Notes: generated from the letters alone by a model not told the origin. DNA of 41,518 bases from Verrucomicrobiota bacterium (GCA_963205105.1 CAUJJW010000157.1:1-41518), one strand, 5' to 3'. Shown: positions 9,395 to 18,113, numbered from the stretch's first letter. Made by a program: numbers and translations.

Positions 9395-9769
9395 TCAGTG
9401 CTCCTTTCGGTCGAGAATGTCTCGGAAGCGTTGAATCTGGCTGGGTGTCAGGTGGGTTTCCTCCACCAGAGCCAGTAGCATGTCGGCCGATTGTCCTGCG
9501 AACACACGTTCGAGAAAGCCTTGGCTCTCCAAGCGTACGCATACCTTCTCTTCGATCAGCGGACGATACTGGTGGGGATGTCCGTCGACCCGACAACCCA
9601 CCGCCTTCTTGCGAACCAACCGGGCGAGCAGGGTCCGTGTGGTTCCCCGGCTCCAACCTTTGGATGAAGAGAGCGCTTCGACGATTTCAGCTGTCGTGAG
9701 CGGGGCGCGCTTCCAAAGCACGGCGAGCACGTCTCGTTCTGCCGGGGAAATTCGAAGTGGCGGCTTCAT
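9395..9769 (-). CDS. BlaI/MecI/CopY family transcriptional repressor
   Basis: 124 residues. The winged-helix region (ISPAERDVLAVLWKRAPLTTAEIVEAL, then SRGTTRTLLARLVRKKAVG) matches the BlaI/MecI/CopY family closely, and the C-terminal helical part would serve for dimerisation. ATG at 9769 was chosen because homology starts there; the frame is open further to 9916 without support. It forms a two-gene unit with the M56 peptidase. In this family the repressor binds operators upstream of its own operon and is released when cleaved in response to the sensor; an inverted repeat sits directly upstream of the start. Confidence 0.9.
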   Translation of the reverse strand: MKPPLRISPAERDVLAVLWKRAPLTTAEIVEALSSSKGWSRGTTRTLLARLVRKKAVGCRVDGHPHQYRPLIEEKVCVRLESQGFLERVFAGQSADMLLALVEETHLTPSQIQRFRDILDRKEH

Positions 9770-9773
9770 TGGA

Positions 9774-9814
9774 TGGCTACAGGTGACGCCACACCATGGC
9801 GACGCCCGTAGCCA
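9774..9814. promoter_or_regulatory. Inverted repeat upstream of the BlaI-type gene, possible operator
   Basis: TGGCTAC at 9774-9780 is mirrored by GTAGCCA at 9808-9814, and the left arm runs into CTACAGGTGA, which partly resembles the TACA-TGTA half-site layout of BlaI/MecI operators. It lies five bases upstream of the repressor start, where autoregulation would be expected. Spacing is longer than the classical operator, so this is a candidate only. Confidence 0.3.
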
Positions 9815-10405
9815 GTTGTCAAGAGGGCTGCGGGCGGCGGTTTTCGTTTCAGACAGGCTCTCAGCCGGAAGTATGCAGTCGGGAGGGAAGTGATGGCGCA
9901 GCAGATTCTTGGGCAAGACGAGGAGTGAGCGAGGCGCGCATCGGAACGGAGATGCGTAACGAGCAAACGACGAAGCTCTTGCACAAGAAGATCAAGCCAG
10001 CTCGACCGATCTGACTGCATGGTTCCGGCTCAGGGATGATGCGGCTTACCGGGGGATGTCGCTGAAGGGAGGGCCCGTCAGGAGCACGGACCAAAAGGAG
10101 GTTCCCGGAATGGAGGAGGGTAAACTCTTGGCGGGTACTGCAGCCCGCCACCGGAGAACCCATAACGGACGAGTAGCTCGGGATCGGAGCAACGCCTGGA
10201 TCTCGTGTTCGCCACCCATACCACAGAATTTAATCGCGGGGATCCTCGGGCTTGGAGATCGCCATGGACTGTGGCTGTCGTGGATAACGACCGCAGGTTT
10301 CCAGGGGCGAAGGCGGGTCAGCTAGCACTTGCAGGCTGATCACCCGCGGGCTGAACCGGTGGAACGTTCATCATCGAATCAATAGACCCAACCAAAGGCA
10401 TCCCA
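9815..10405. other. Intergenic region without a recognisable gene
   Basis: About 590 bases between the divergent repressor operon and the NTF2-like gene. Short frames exist on both strands but none has a recognisable domain or a convincing ribosome-binding site. A TTGACA on the minus strand (9818-9823) could be a -35 box for the repressor operon, but no good -10 box follows at the right distance. Confidence 0.5.
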
Positions 10406-10897
10406 GTGAAACGTACGATACGAAGGACCAGCATCGGCAGCATTGTTTTCCTACTCGCTTGTTGCATTGCCTCGACTGCGCCAATTCCAGACGAGAAGAA
10501 GGCGGCACTGCACACCACCATCCTTGCGCAAGACAAAGCGTTCTTTGATGCTTTCAACTCCTGCGATCTCACGGCCTGGAGGCGGTACCTCTCTGAGGAC
10601 ATCGAGTTCTACCAGGACAATGATGACGTAACAAAGGGCCGAGAGGCCTTGGAGCGCTCCTTCAAGTCCCGTTGCGGCACGAACAACGTCGCGAAGCTTC
10701 GGCGGGAGATCGTTCTGAGCACTGTCGAGATACATCCTATCCAGGGCTTTGGCGCGGTGCAGTTGGGTACACACCGCTTTTGGAGGGTGGTCCCTGGCGA
10801 ACCCGATCAATTGATGTCGACGCCGAAGTTTGTGCACCTTTGGCGGATCAAGGATGGGGTGTGGCAGATGACGCGTGTCATCAGTTACGAGCACTAA
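10406..10897 (+). CDS. NTF2-like (SnoaL/DUF4440-type) putative lipoprotein
   Basis: 163 residues. The N-terminus has a basic stretch, a hydrophobic core and a lipobox-like LLAC (Cys at about residue 19), suggesting export and lipid anchoring. The rest resembles an NTF2-like domain: a helix with DKAFFDAFNSCDLTAWRRYL, then EDIEFYQDND, a Gly/Arg helix and the closing strand HLWRIKDGVWQMTRVISYEH. Proteins of this type fold into a cone-shaped pocket and may be enzymes or ligand binders. The start is GTG at 10406 with AAAGG about eight bases upstream. Alone on its strand, just outside the island junction. Confidence 0.72.
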   Translation: MKRTIRRTSIGSIVFLLACCIASTAPIPDEKKAALHTTILAQDKAFFDAFNSCDLTAWRRYLSEDIEFYQDNDDVTKGREALERSFKSRCGTNNVAKLRREIVLSTVEIHPIQGFGAVQLGTHRFWRVVPGEPDQLMSTPKFVHLWRIKDGVWQMTRVISYEH

Positions 10898-10927
10898 TTC
10901 AACAACCTATTAAGGTGAAACTGTCCT

Positions 10928-10967
10928 GTCGTCGGTTGGCCGGTCCGGCCAGTGATGTAACGACGAC
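10928..10967. repeat. Nested inverted repeats downstream of the NTF2-like gene
   Basis: GTCGTCG (10928-10934) pairs with CGACGAC (10961-10967), and inside them TGGCCGG-T-CCGGCCA (10937-10951) is a perfect 15-base palindrome. It lies 30 bases past the stop codon at 10897. There is no T-tract, so a classical rho-independent terminator is not supported; an extruding hairpin, protein-binding dyad or remnant of the older element's end are all possible. Confidence 0.5.
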
Positions 10968-11146
10968 GCGAGCCACGCGCTCACCTGATGACGCCACCTG
11001 CCTTGCCACAAACACCGACCCTTATTCCCGGTGAGAGGTGGTTCTTGCCGTCGGACCGAAGATGGATCGACCTGGCTGGCCTGGACCTGCAGCCAGTCGG
11101 CGCCGCGCTCGATGATGCAGCGTTTGTGGGTGTGGATGTGGGCGGG

Positions 11147-11600
11147 TCAGGTTGCAGGCAGCCCGAAGGAGAATTTTTGCGCCATGCGTTTGCGGTGTTC
11201 TTCGGCGAGGTGTCCGTAGTTTTCTCCGATGAGCACTCGGCCATCCTGGTGACCAATCCAGCGGGCCATCGTCATGAAGTCGATTCCGCTCATGGCGGAG
11301 TAGCAGATGAAATGGTGCCTGAGATCATGGAAGCCGACGTGTGGTGTCCCAGCGGCCTGCCGGACTCCGCCTGCTCCCTCTTCACCTGGAGACTGCGGAG
11401 CTGGTCCCGGGCTTCGGCCGCGGACGCCGCCCCATCAGGGGGACCCAGCGAGTACGCATCTCTCCCGACGTGTCCTCCGAACTGAGGCGGGCGTCATAGC
11501 GGCTGCCCCGCATCCAAAGGCCGCGGATGGGGTGTTGTTGGCCATCTAACACTTTGACGAACCGACGGGCTTTGGGTACCAAGCTGTCCCGTGATTGCAT
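11147..11600 (-). pseudogene. Decayed tyrosine integrase next to the left tRNA-Leu copy
   Basis: Two integrase pieces lie in different minus-strand frames. The N-terminal piece (11600 down to about 11382) reads KARRFVKVLDGQQHPIRGLW and TRWVPLMG, the start of a Verrucomicrobia-type phage integrase. The C-terminal piece (about 11335 down to the stop at 11147) reads FHDLRHHF, then MARWIGHQDGR and GENYGHL, which are the HxxR, HxxW-like and tyrosine motifs of the catalytic core, ending MAQKFSFG. Between them the middle of the protein, including the first catalytic Arg, is missing and the frame shifts. A C-terminal stretch resembles the intact integrase at 30646-31857 (YGHL...MAQK). Clearly inactive. 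Confidence 0.85.
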
Positions 11601-11686
11601 GGCGTTTCAGGGCGGTTGGTCCGGGCCAAGTGTCACCCGGGCCGGCAAGCTTCGATGGGGCATGCTTAAGTCATTGGTAATCAGAG

Positions 11687-11726
11687 TGCGCGCGTGGCGG
11701 AATTGGCAGACGCGCCAGACTTAGGA
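11687..11726 (+). repeat. Left copy of tRNA-Leu(UAG) 5' half: candidate attachment site
   Basis: From 11688 the sequence matches a bacterial tRNA-Leu: a 7-base acceptor strand GCGCGCG, TG, a D-arm with GCGGAATTGGCAGAC, and the anticodon arm CCAGA-CTTAGGA, giving anticodon TAG. It stops at the last base of the anticodon loop; the following sequence does not pair with CCAGA and has no T-arm, so this is not a working tRNA. The same 40 bases recur at 31883-31922. Together they look like attachment-site copies left by an integrase that recombines within the anticodon arm. Confidence 0.8.
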
Positions 11727-12121
11727 TTCAAGGATTGTCAAGGACTTATTTGGAACCGTGCGGCCCCATAAGGACTTAGGAAGTTCCGCCTCGCTTCGCA
11801 CCGGTCCCACATAGACTCAATTGGCCTCTTCGAAAGCGCTGCGGGATACAATGGGGGATACAAAGAAAGAGCACCAATCTCCGCACCCGCAAGTTTGGTG
11901 GCGAGCCCACAACGAATTGGTCTTCCCCCACTATGCAGTCGATTTGGGCGATCACCGATCGAAATGCCGAATCGATGAGTACCCGGTCTGGGTCAACAAT
12001 TTCGCGCTCACGGGCGTCGAGAAACAAACGAGAGTCGTCTTGTGGGTGCAGCGCTATGTCTTACCGGCCCTATGGTGGCCTGGTAAGACGCCAGGTTTCG
12101 TTGCCCCAGGGTCAACTGCGC
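11727..12121. other. Left-end junction region, no recognisable gene
   Basis: About 395 bases directly inside the left attachment copy. Overlapping frames on both strands (for example 11821-12252 on the plus strand) have no recognisable domain. A short repeat of the anticodon-loop sequence (GGACTTAGGA at 11771-11780) lies 45 bases past the first copy and may be part of the recombination region. Confidence 0.4.
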
Positions 12122-12129
12122 TCATCTTT

Positions 12130-12420
12130 CTACTGAAACCGAAGTACCCGAACCCGAAATGGGGAGACCAGTGGCTACTATTCCTACTTCGGGTTCCCGG
12201 GCGTCATACGGCAGGTAGTCGAGACCCCGGCGCTGATCGAACGACCGCTTGAGGTCGGTGCCGCGCGTCGTTCCCTCCCAGAGGACGCCGTAGATCGTGG
12301 AATGGGTGCGCCAGGCATCGTTCAGGGCGACGCTCTGGTGTCCGTAAGTGAACCGAGAGTTCGGCGTGACGAAGTAGTTCACCTTCGTGTCGACGTCCCA
12401 CTCGTTCAGGCAGGCGCTCA
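12130..12420 (-). pseudogene. Fragment resembling an outer-membrane beta-barrel protein
   Basis: A minus-strand frame reads WDVDTKVNYFVTPNSRFTYG and later WEGTTRGTDLKRSF, alternating polar and hydrophobic residues in a way seen in TonB-dependent receptor strands. There is no start, plug domain or C-terminal aromatic end, and the flanking residues in the same frame do not continue the pattern. I read it as a fragment left by deletion. The family is a guess from strand pattern, not from a motif. Confidence 0.3.
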
Positions 12421-12644
12421 ACGATCCTTGGGAAAATGACGCGGGCAACGCTGAGAGCCGCTTAGCGCTCCATCCCGACATAGGGTCAAAATCGATACTC
12501 GTAGCAACGGGGGCAATGCCAGTGGCACAGCCAGGAGACCATATAGTTGATCAACTCCATCAAGGGCGGTCCTTTCGCACGGTTCCGTGGCACCTGGTGC
12601 CCGATGGGTTGACTGATAGACCCACCGTCGCTTGGGCGAAGGTG

Positions 12645-13862
12645 TCAGCAGCACGGCGCCCCCGCGGCGATGGAGCGAGCGCGAGCCTCGGGCGTGCAGC
12701 ACGCTGATCCCGCGGTGGTCGCGGGCTGGCCCTCCCGATGGGTGGGCTCCGGTCGCCCCGGACGGAAGTGTTCTTCGTGCTCCAGTCGAAATTGGATACC
12801 CAGGAAGGCGGTTGGTAGCGCCGTGAGTTCCGCGTTCAGGCATTGCAGAAGGAACTGAGGGTCTGCCTCCGCCCGCAGATTGACGATGACCTGCCCGCCA
12901 CGGGTGAGGCTTTCGAGCTCCATTCCCGGCTCGGGGAGGCTGTCGCTTCGCACGCAATTCACCGAGGCGATTTCACCGGCCAGAGCGTCATCCGGAGTGA
13001 AGGTGAGCTTGAGGTGCGCGATCTCCGCTCCAGCGGTCCGCAGCCGGTTTTGGATTCCAACCGCAATGGCCTGAATCATGGCGTTGGCGTTGAACTCGGC
13101 GCCTCCCACGGTCTGCACGGTGGCATTCATCCAGCCCAGTTGGGCTTCTCCCGCGGCGTAGACGTCATAGTCCAGCGCCATCAACGTGCCGGTCGGATGC
13201 TCCGAATCCGAAAGGAGCTGAAACCATTCCTCCAGACCTTCGCCTTTTCGGACCGATATCGATTGGAGTTTCGCCCGGGGAAAGTTGCGGGCCAGCACGT
13301 CACGCAACGAGTGTTCCTGATTGGGAGTCACGAGATCGCTCTTCGAGAGGACGATGATGTCGGCCTCTTCCAATTGCTTCTTGAAGATGTAGGCCACCTT
13401 CGAGGAGAAGCTGCCCCCCGGTGCAAGTCCGAACAACCGCATCGCGCGGATCGGGTCCACCAGCACACTCAGAGGAGCGATGGTGAAGGCGTCGCCGTAC
13501 AGGCGTCGGAGCGGATAGGTCACCGTGGCGACCAGGTCGGTGCAGCTTCCCACCGGCTCGGCGATGAAGACGTCCGGGGCATTGGCATGGGTGAGCTTCC
13601 CGGCGGCCTCCATCAGGGTGTTGAACCGGCAGCAAAAGCAGCCCCCGGCGATTTCTTCGGTCACAAACCCCTGGCTGCGCAGCAGCCGTGTGTCGACCAG
13701 GCCGCCAGCCTGATCATTCGTGATCAGTCCGACCCGCCGGTCTTGGGCCACCAAGTGACGGGCCAACGCGCTGATGGAGGTTGTTTTGCCGGCGCCCAGG
13801 AATCCGCCGATCATCACGTAGCGGGCTCGGGTGTCAGTAGGTACGGCGTTTGGCGGATTCAT
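12645..13862 (-). CDS. CobW-like metal-associated GTPase with a Cys-rich tail
   Basis: 405 residues of the COG0523/CobW family of P-loop GTPases, which help deliver metals to enzymes. The Walker A motif GGFLGAGKTT is at about residues 19-28, the family's metal-binding GGCFCC (C-x-C-C) at 73-78, and an SKSD guanine-specificity motif lies near residue 190. The last 20 residues contain two Cys pairs (SACC and GAPCC), a likely extra metal site. Start ATG at 13862 lies four bases past the stop of the monooxygenase gene, so the two are in one transcript. In this setting it may metallate or serve one of the two upstream enzymes; that is inference. Confidence 0.88.
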   Translation of the reverse strand: MNPPNAVPTDTRARYVMIGGFLGAGKTTSISALARHLVAQDRRVGLITNDQAGGLVDTRLLRSQGFVTEEIAGGCFCCRFNTLMEAAGKLTHANAPDVFIAEPVGSCTDLVATVTYPLRRLYGDAFTIAPLSVLVDPIRAMRLFGLAPGGSFSSKVAYIFKKQLEEADIIVLSKSDLVTPNQEHSLRDVLARNFPRAKLQSISVRKGEGLEEWFQLLSDSEHPTGTLMALDYDVYAAGEAQLGWMNATVQTVGGAEFNANAMIQAIAVGIQNRLRTAGAEIAHLKLTFTPDDALAGEIASVNCVRSDSLPEPGMELESLTRGGQVIVNLRAEADPQFLLQCLNAELTALPTAFLGIQFRLEHEEHFRPGRPEPTHREGQPATTAGSACCTPEARARSIAAGAPCC

Positions 13863-13866
13863 GGCT

Positions 13867-15240
13867 TCAGGGTTGGTGCGTTCGCGAGTGCCGGAACTTT
13901 GCAGCGGGATGTTGCGTGTCGAGTTTGGATCGGCCCTGTCCAAACAGCTTCTCCCGGAATGTGCCTCCCGCGTATTCCGTCTTATACGCGCCACGACGCT
14001 GGAGTTCCGGGACCACCAAATCCACGAAATCGGTGAAATCCCCCGGGGTGATGGAATAGACGAGGTTGAATCCATCCAACCCGGTCTCATCGATCCAGGC
14101 TTCCATCGCGTCGGCGATCGTCTGTGGGGAGCCGACTTCGTGTGGGGCCCCGATGGCCGCACGCATCGCCAGTTCGCGCACGGTCCGCTGCCGACCTGAG
14201 TCGGTGCTGGTGAAGCCGTTGACGAACGACTGGATGGCGTTGCTCTGAAAATGCACCAGCGGCGCGTCGAGATCGTAGGTCGAGAAGTCCACCCCCGCAT
14301 AACCGCTGATGAGGGTCAGCGAGCCTTCGAGATCCACGTGCCGAAGGTAATCCTCCAGCTTCGCCTGAGCCAGAGCGTCGCTCTCATCCACGATCACGGA
14401 GAGCGCACCGAAAATCAGCACGGAGGCCGGGTCCCGCCCTTGGGCCGCCGCGCGGTGGCGGAGGTCCGCCACGGTTTTCGCGACCGCTTCCCGTTTGCGC
14501 CCTCCGATGAAGACGCACTCGGCATGGGTCGCGGCAAAATCCCGTCCGCGATGCGAAGCTCCCGCCTGAAACAGGACGGGCGTTCGCTGGGGCGAGGGCT
14601 CGCACAGGTGGTAGGCATCCAGTTCAAACCATCGTCCCTGATGTTGAATCCGATGGATCTTGGCTGGGTCGGCGAACACCCCGGCGGCCTTGTCTCGAAC
14701 CACAGCGTCATCCTCCCAACTGCCTTCCCAAAGCTTGTACATCACCTCCATGAACTCATCCCCGCGGTCATAGCGCTCGTCGTGGGAGAGTTGATCCTTG
14801 AGCCCGAAGGCTCGTGCCGCGCTGGAAAGATAGCCGGTGACGATATTCCACGCGAAACGTCCACCGGTCAGGTGGTCCAAAGTCGACACCCGCCGGGCGA
14901 ACGAGAACGGCGCTTCATAGGATATGGTTCCGGTGACGCCGAACCCGAGATGCTCTGTTACCAGCGCCATCGCGGGCACCGTCATCATCGGATCACAAAC
15001 CGGAAACTCGACCGCATGCTGAAACGCCGACTCCGGTCCTCCCCGGTACACGTCGTACACTCCGAAGATGTCCGGGAGAAAGAGGCAGTCGAATTTTCCC
15101 CGCTCCAGCAGGCGGGCGAGGTCGGTCCAGTAGCGAAGGGAAGTGTAGCCCGCGGATTGGTCCCTGGGATGACGCCAGATGCCGGGCGTGCATCCCATGC
15201 ACATCATGTCGATAGCATTGAGCCGGATCTGCTTCTTCAC
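13867..15240 (-). CDS. LLM-class FMN-dependent monooxygenase (NtaA/SnaA/DszA/DmoA type)
   Basis: About 457 residues of a bacterial luciferase-like TIM barrel. Family landmarks are WTDLARLLERGKFDCLFLPD near the start, EAPFSFARRVSTLDHLTGGR with WNIVTGY, RYDRGDEFMEV, and VLFQAGASHRGRDFAATHAE. These match the nitrilotriacetate/dibenzothiophene-sulfone/alkylsulfide monooxygenase branch, two-component enzymes that use FMNH2 supplied by a separate reductase; no reductase gene is next to it. The frame is open to 15375, but that part overlaps the upstream gene; GTG at 15240, 32 bases after that gene's stop, gives the start where homology begins (KKQIRLNAIDM). Substrate unknown, possibly a C-S, C-N or C-As compound. 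Confidence 0.85.
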   Translation of the reverse strand: MKKQIRLNAIDMMCMGCTPGIWRHPRDQSAGYTSLRYWTDLARLLERGKFDCLFLPDIFGVYDVYRGGPESAFQHAVEFPVCDPMMTVPAMALVTEHLGFGVTGTISYEAPFSFARRVSTLDHLTGGRFAWNIVTGYLSSAARAFGLKDQLSHDERYDRGDEFMEVMYKLWEGSWEDDAVVRDKAAGVFADPAKIHRIQHQGRWFELDAYHLCEPSPQRTPVLFQAGASHRGRDFAATHAECVFIGGRKREAVAKTVADLRHRAAAQGRDPASVLIFGALSVIVDESDALAQAKLEDYLRHVDLEGSLTLISGYAGVDFSTYDLDAPLVHFQSNAIQSFVNGFTSTDSGRQRTVRELAMRAAIGAPHEVGSPQTIADAMEAWIDETGLDGFNLVYSITPGDFTDFVDLVVPELQRRGAYKTEYAGGTFREKLFGQGRSKLDTQHPAAKFRHSRTHQP

Positions 15241-15271
15241 CTGGGTCGCCTTGGGTGATGACGACAGAGAC

Positions 15272-16330
15272 TCAATGGGCCCCGGCTGCGCCGGCGGGAG
15301 TGCGGGCGTCCACATGGCCCAGCAATTGCGTGCTATGGACCAGGGTGACTCCCGCCGATATCGCCGCGGCGACATGGACGGCTTCCATCATCTCGGCCTC
15401 GGACAAGCCGAGGTCGAGGCAGGTGTTGGAGACCGAATCGATGCAGTAGGGGCACTTCAAGGCATGGGCCACCCCGAGGGCGACGAGACTCTTCTCCCGT
15501 CGGGTGAGGCGGTCGTCCTCCATGACCTTGGCGTAATAGTCGAAGAACGCCCGGGTGGAGGCAGGGTTGGCTCGGCCGATATCGCCGAACCGGCCGAGGT
15601 CCGAAGGGCGATAGTAGCTGGAAGAAGCGACTGTGGCTGGCTTGGCGGTCCCACCTGAGGCGGGCGTCCCACAGCAGGAAGGAATCGATGCAGGGTCGAC
15701 CCGGCTCGGGTCGGCGGGGCGAAGGTCGCATCCGCTCGTGTCCGGATTCACCTTCAACGGCCCGTAGGCGAATTCCAGGGGAATGGCTGGATGCTCTCCG
15801 GCATTGCTTGGGTAGAGCCAATGCTTCTCGGACACCTCCACATGGCAGCAGAAGACAGGTTTGCCGGGACCGCCCTGGGAGGCGTGGGGAATCCCATCGA
15901 CGACCGCCATCGAGGGCAGAGCGTCGAAGACGGCGCGGACCTCGGATGTTTCCTGCCGCAGGTCGATGCCGATGTGATCCAGGAATGGGCGGGCGCGCCG
16001 TGTGGTTTCCGTCTCCAGAAGTTCGTCCTGGGAGACCTTGATGTGGGAGAAGATGGCGTTGATGCCGCCGGGAAAGCGGTATTTGACGAAGCCGTCCTTC
16101 TGGTGGTCCAGCTCGGCCCCGGCCTTGAAGAAGCCGTTGACCGGCAACTGGTGGGTGTTGTCGACCTTGATGTGTAGGTGGAGCGTTTCGGCGAGCTGGA
16201 GCGCGTCGTGGAAACGCGACCCGGGTTGGCTGAAATCTCGGATGACCGCGACTTCATAGTCCTTGAGTAGGCCATTCCTAACCAGTGTTTCCAGTGTGCC
16301 CTCGGCGGCGGGAGATTCGTTGAGCTTCAT
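15272..16330 (-). CDS. CMD/peroxidase-like domain fused to an uncharacterised N-terminal domain
   Basis: 352 residues. The C-terminal 115 residues (from about 238) are a carboxymuconolactone-decarboxylase/AhpD-like domain: YYRPSDLGRFGDIG, LTRREKSLVALGVAHALKCPYC (redox Cys293 and Cys296), and EAVHVAAAISAG. It is close in pattern to the peroxidase-like proteins of arsenosugar clusters, which normally consist of this domain alone. The N-terminal 200 residues are of a type I do not recognise; they include HIGIDL and VFCCHVEVSEKHW. Cys pairs occur at 161-162 and 219-220 as well as the CPYC. First gene of the run CMD fusion, monooxygenase, CobW. Confidence 0.75.
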   Translation of the reverse strand: MKLNESPAAEGTLETLVRNGLLKDYEVAVIRDFSQPGSRFHDALQLAETLHLHIKVDNTHQLPVNGFFKAGAELDHQKDGFVKYRFPGGINAIFSHIKVSQDELLETETTRRARPFLDHIGIDLRQETSEVRAVFDALPSMAVVDGIPHASQGGPGKPVFCCHVEVSEKHWLYPSNAGEHPAIPLEFAYGPLKVNPDTSGCDLRPADPSRVDPASIPSCCGTPASGGTAKPATVASSSYYRPSDLGRFGDIGRANPASTRAFFDYYAKVMEDDRLTRREKSLVALGVAHALKCPYCIDSVSNTCLDLGLSEAEMMEAVHVAAAISAGVTLVHSTQLLGHVDARTPAGAAGAH

Positions 16331-16375
16331 TGAAGGTGGTACTCGGTAAAGGAGGCGCGTTTTCCGACCTGTCCA

Positions 16376-17341
16376 TCATCGAATCGGATCCGGGAGATTG
16401 TCCCGCATCAGCCACATGGGGGTCGATTCGAATGAAATGCCAAACTGGGTTTGCGGAATCGCCTCGCCGAGCGTGATCAAGTATCCCCTGAGGTCGGCGA
16501 AGGACTTCTGGTCCACGTGGCCGTCCGCCCAGCCGTAAACGTCGATATCCTTCCTGGGTGGCAATTCTTTGGCTGAATTTCGCCCGTAAATATCCGAGTT
16601 CCCGCTGTGCTGCGTGGTGCTTTCGTCGACGAACACCAGGGCCCGGGTGGGGGATGGCAGGCTCGTGGATTTCACGTTGGCGATGTTTCGGGTGGCCCAA
16701 CGTTCGGGAAACCAGGAGGGACTCGGGGGCAACTCGATCCATTCAGCGGTGGACATGAAGAAGTAGTTCGGGCTGAAGATGTCATCCGCCTCGGTGCCGC
16801 TGAGCGGATTCTTCCCCGAGTACTTCCAGGTGTCGTCGGGCTTCTTCTGGAATGCGGCCGCGGCCGGGTCGCGCCAGATCTTTTGGGGATCACCGCCCAG
16901 GTACGGCTGCAACGCGCCGCCGCTGCTGTTCCAGACCTGGCGACCGCCTCCAAGGTCCGTGCCCACTGGCTTGCCTGTGGCGTGGGGAGACAAGCTTGAT
17001 CCATTGTTGTTGTAGGTGGCGGCCGGAAAGGTGTCGTTGTGGTCGTCTACATAAACCGTGGCGGCGAGCACCAACTGCCGGTGGTTGTTTTTGCAGGTTG
17101 TGAGGTAAGCCCGCTGCTTCGCCTGGGCCAGGGCGGGCAGAAGCATCGACGCTAGAATCGCGATAATTGCGATGACCACGAGCAGTTCGATCAACGTAAA
17201 GCCGCACTCCCGGTGGTGGTTCCCAGCACGCCAAGCCGGCCGGACACCGTCCGACCCGAGGCTGAGGCATTCGGTGCAAGCATCCCGCAGGCGGAATCTT
17301 CGTGTGCGCAATGAATAACGGTCTGCAGAGACGCGCGTCAT
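16376..17341 (-). CDS. Pseudopilin-type secreted protein (prepilin N-terminal cleavage/methylation motif)
   Basis: 321 residues. The prepilin motif is [20 protein letters not shown], with cleavage expected after Gly47, Phe48 as the new N-terminus and Glu52 as the fifth residue. The leader of 47 residues is long; the only in-frame ATG is at 17341. The rest follows the pattern of the large Verrucomicrobiota/Planctomycetes pseudopilin family: LKQ-like [27 protein letters not shown], and a late GWADGHVD, the usual DG-H motif. Role uncertain; these occur in many copies per genome and probably use a type II/IV-pilus-like export route. It sits between two same-strand units, 45 bases ahead of the CMD fusion gene. 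Confidence 0.88.
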   Translation of the reverse strand: MTRVSADRYSLRTRRFRLRDACTECLSLGSDGVRPAWRAGNHHRECGFTLIELLVVIAIIAILASMLLPALAQAKQRAYLTTCKNNHRQLVLAATVYVDDHNDTFPAATYNNNGSSLSPHATGKPVGTDLGGGRQVWNSSGGALQPYLGGDPQKIWRDPAAAAFQKKPDDTWKYSGKNPLSGTEADDIFSPNYFFMSTAEWIELPPSPSWFPERWATRNIANVKSTSLPSPTRALVFVDESTTQHSGNSDIYGRNSAKELPPRKDIDVYGWADGHVDQKSFADLRGYLITLGEAIPQTQFGISFESTPMWLMRDNLPDPIR

Positions 17342-17447
17342 GGTTTGAAGAGCTGGGGTTCAGCAGCGCGCCCACAAGCAGTGGCACACATGCGCAGACG
17401 GGCATATAATGTCCCTGCGGTCCGGGCAACGGTTTTCTTCCTCTGCG

Positions 17448-18113
17448 TCAATGAACCTGTGGCGAACCCACGGACGGCAGTTCGAGGGTCATTCCCGCAG
17501 CAGCGAGCGCATCCTCGGGATCGTGGGTCACCAGAAGCGTTGGCAACCTGGCCTCGCGCAGATGATCGAACACAAACTGCCTGAACCGCTGCCGGGTCGC
17601 ATGGTCGAGCTTGGAGAACGGCTCATCGAGGAGCAGCGCCCTGGGCTCCGACAGAAGAACCCGCATCACCGCCACCCGGGCTCGCTGACCACCGGACAGA
17701 GTGGCCGGGTCTCGATCGGCGTAGCCGCTCAACCCGGCTTCGTCCAATGCCCCCTCGACCTTTGTCCGCCTTTCCGCGCGTGATCGGAGGGCGGCTGGAA
17801 GTGCAAAAGCCAAATTCTGCCCCACGGACAAATGAGGAAACAGAAGGTCGTCCTGAAACAGAATGCCCAAACGCCTGTCCTCCGGCGGCAGCAGACTTAA
17901 GTCGGTGGCTCCGTGCAGCACCCGACCGGAGGCCCGGAACGCCTCCGGCATCGTGCCGCACATCCAAGCCAGCAAGCTCGACTTTCCGACGCCGCTCTCA
18001 CCCATCAGCGTGACGACCTGCCCCGGTTCAACGATCAGGGAAAGGCCCGCGATCAGAGTTCGCGCGCCCAATTCGATCGTCACCTGCTGAAGTTCCAGGG
18101 CAGCCGGATTCAT
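17448..18113 (-). CDS. ynjD: ABC transporter ATP-binding protein, YnjD-like
   Basis: 221 residues with Walker A GESGVGKSS (about 38-46), Q-loop FQDD, signature LSGGQRARVAVMR, Walker B ALLLDEPFSKLD and the His switch VTHDPEDA. The order of genes (binding protein, double-length permease, ATPase) and sequence character match the E. coli ynjBCD system. ATG at 18113 overlaps the permease stop codon in an ATGA, a four-base overlap typical of coupled translation. The family is often predicted to import thiamine-like or other small cofactors, but its real substrate is not established, and the setting here (ArsR regulator) does not settle it. Confidence 0.85.
   Translation of the reverse strand: MNPAALELQQVTIELGARTLIAGLSLIVEPGQVVTLMGESGVGKSSLLAWMCGTMPEAFRASGRVLHGATDLSLLPPEDRRLGILFQDDLLFPHLSVGQNLAFALPAALRSRAERRTKVEGALDEAGLSGYADRDPATLSGGQRARVAVMRVLLSEPRALLLDEPFSKLDHATRQRFRQFVFDHLREARLPTLLVTHDPEDALAAAGMTLELPSVGSPQVH

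Noticed and set aside
11687..11726. A functional tRNA-Leu gene at either repeat
   Set aside because: Only the 5' half is present; the anticodon stem cannot close and no T-arm or acceptor 3' strand follows.
12843..14036. Plus-strand frame of nearly 400 residues
   Set aside because: Antisense to the CobW-like GTPase, whose Walker A and CxCC motifs are unmistakable.
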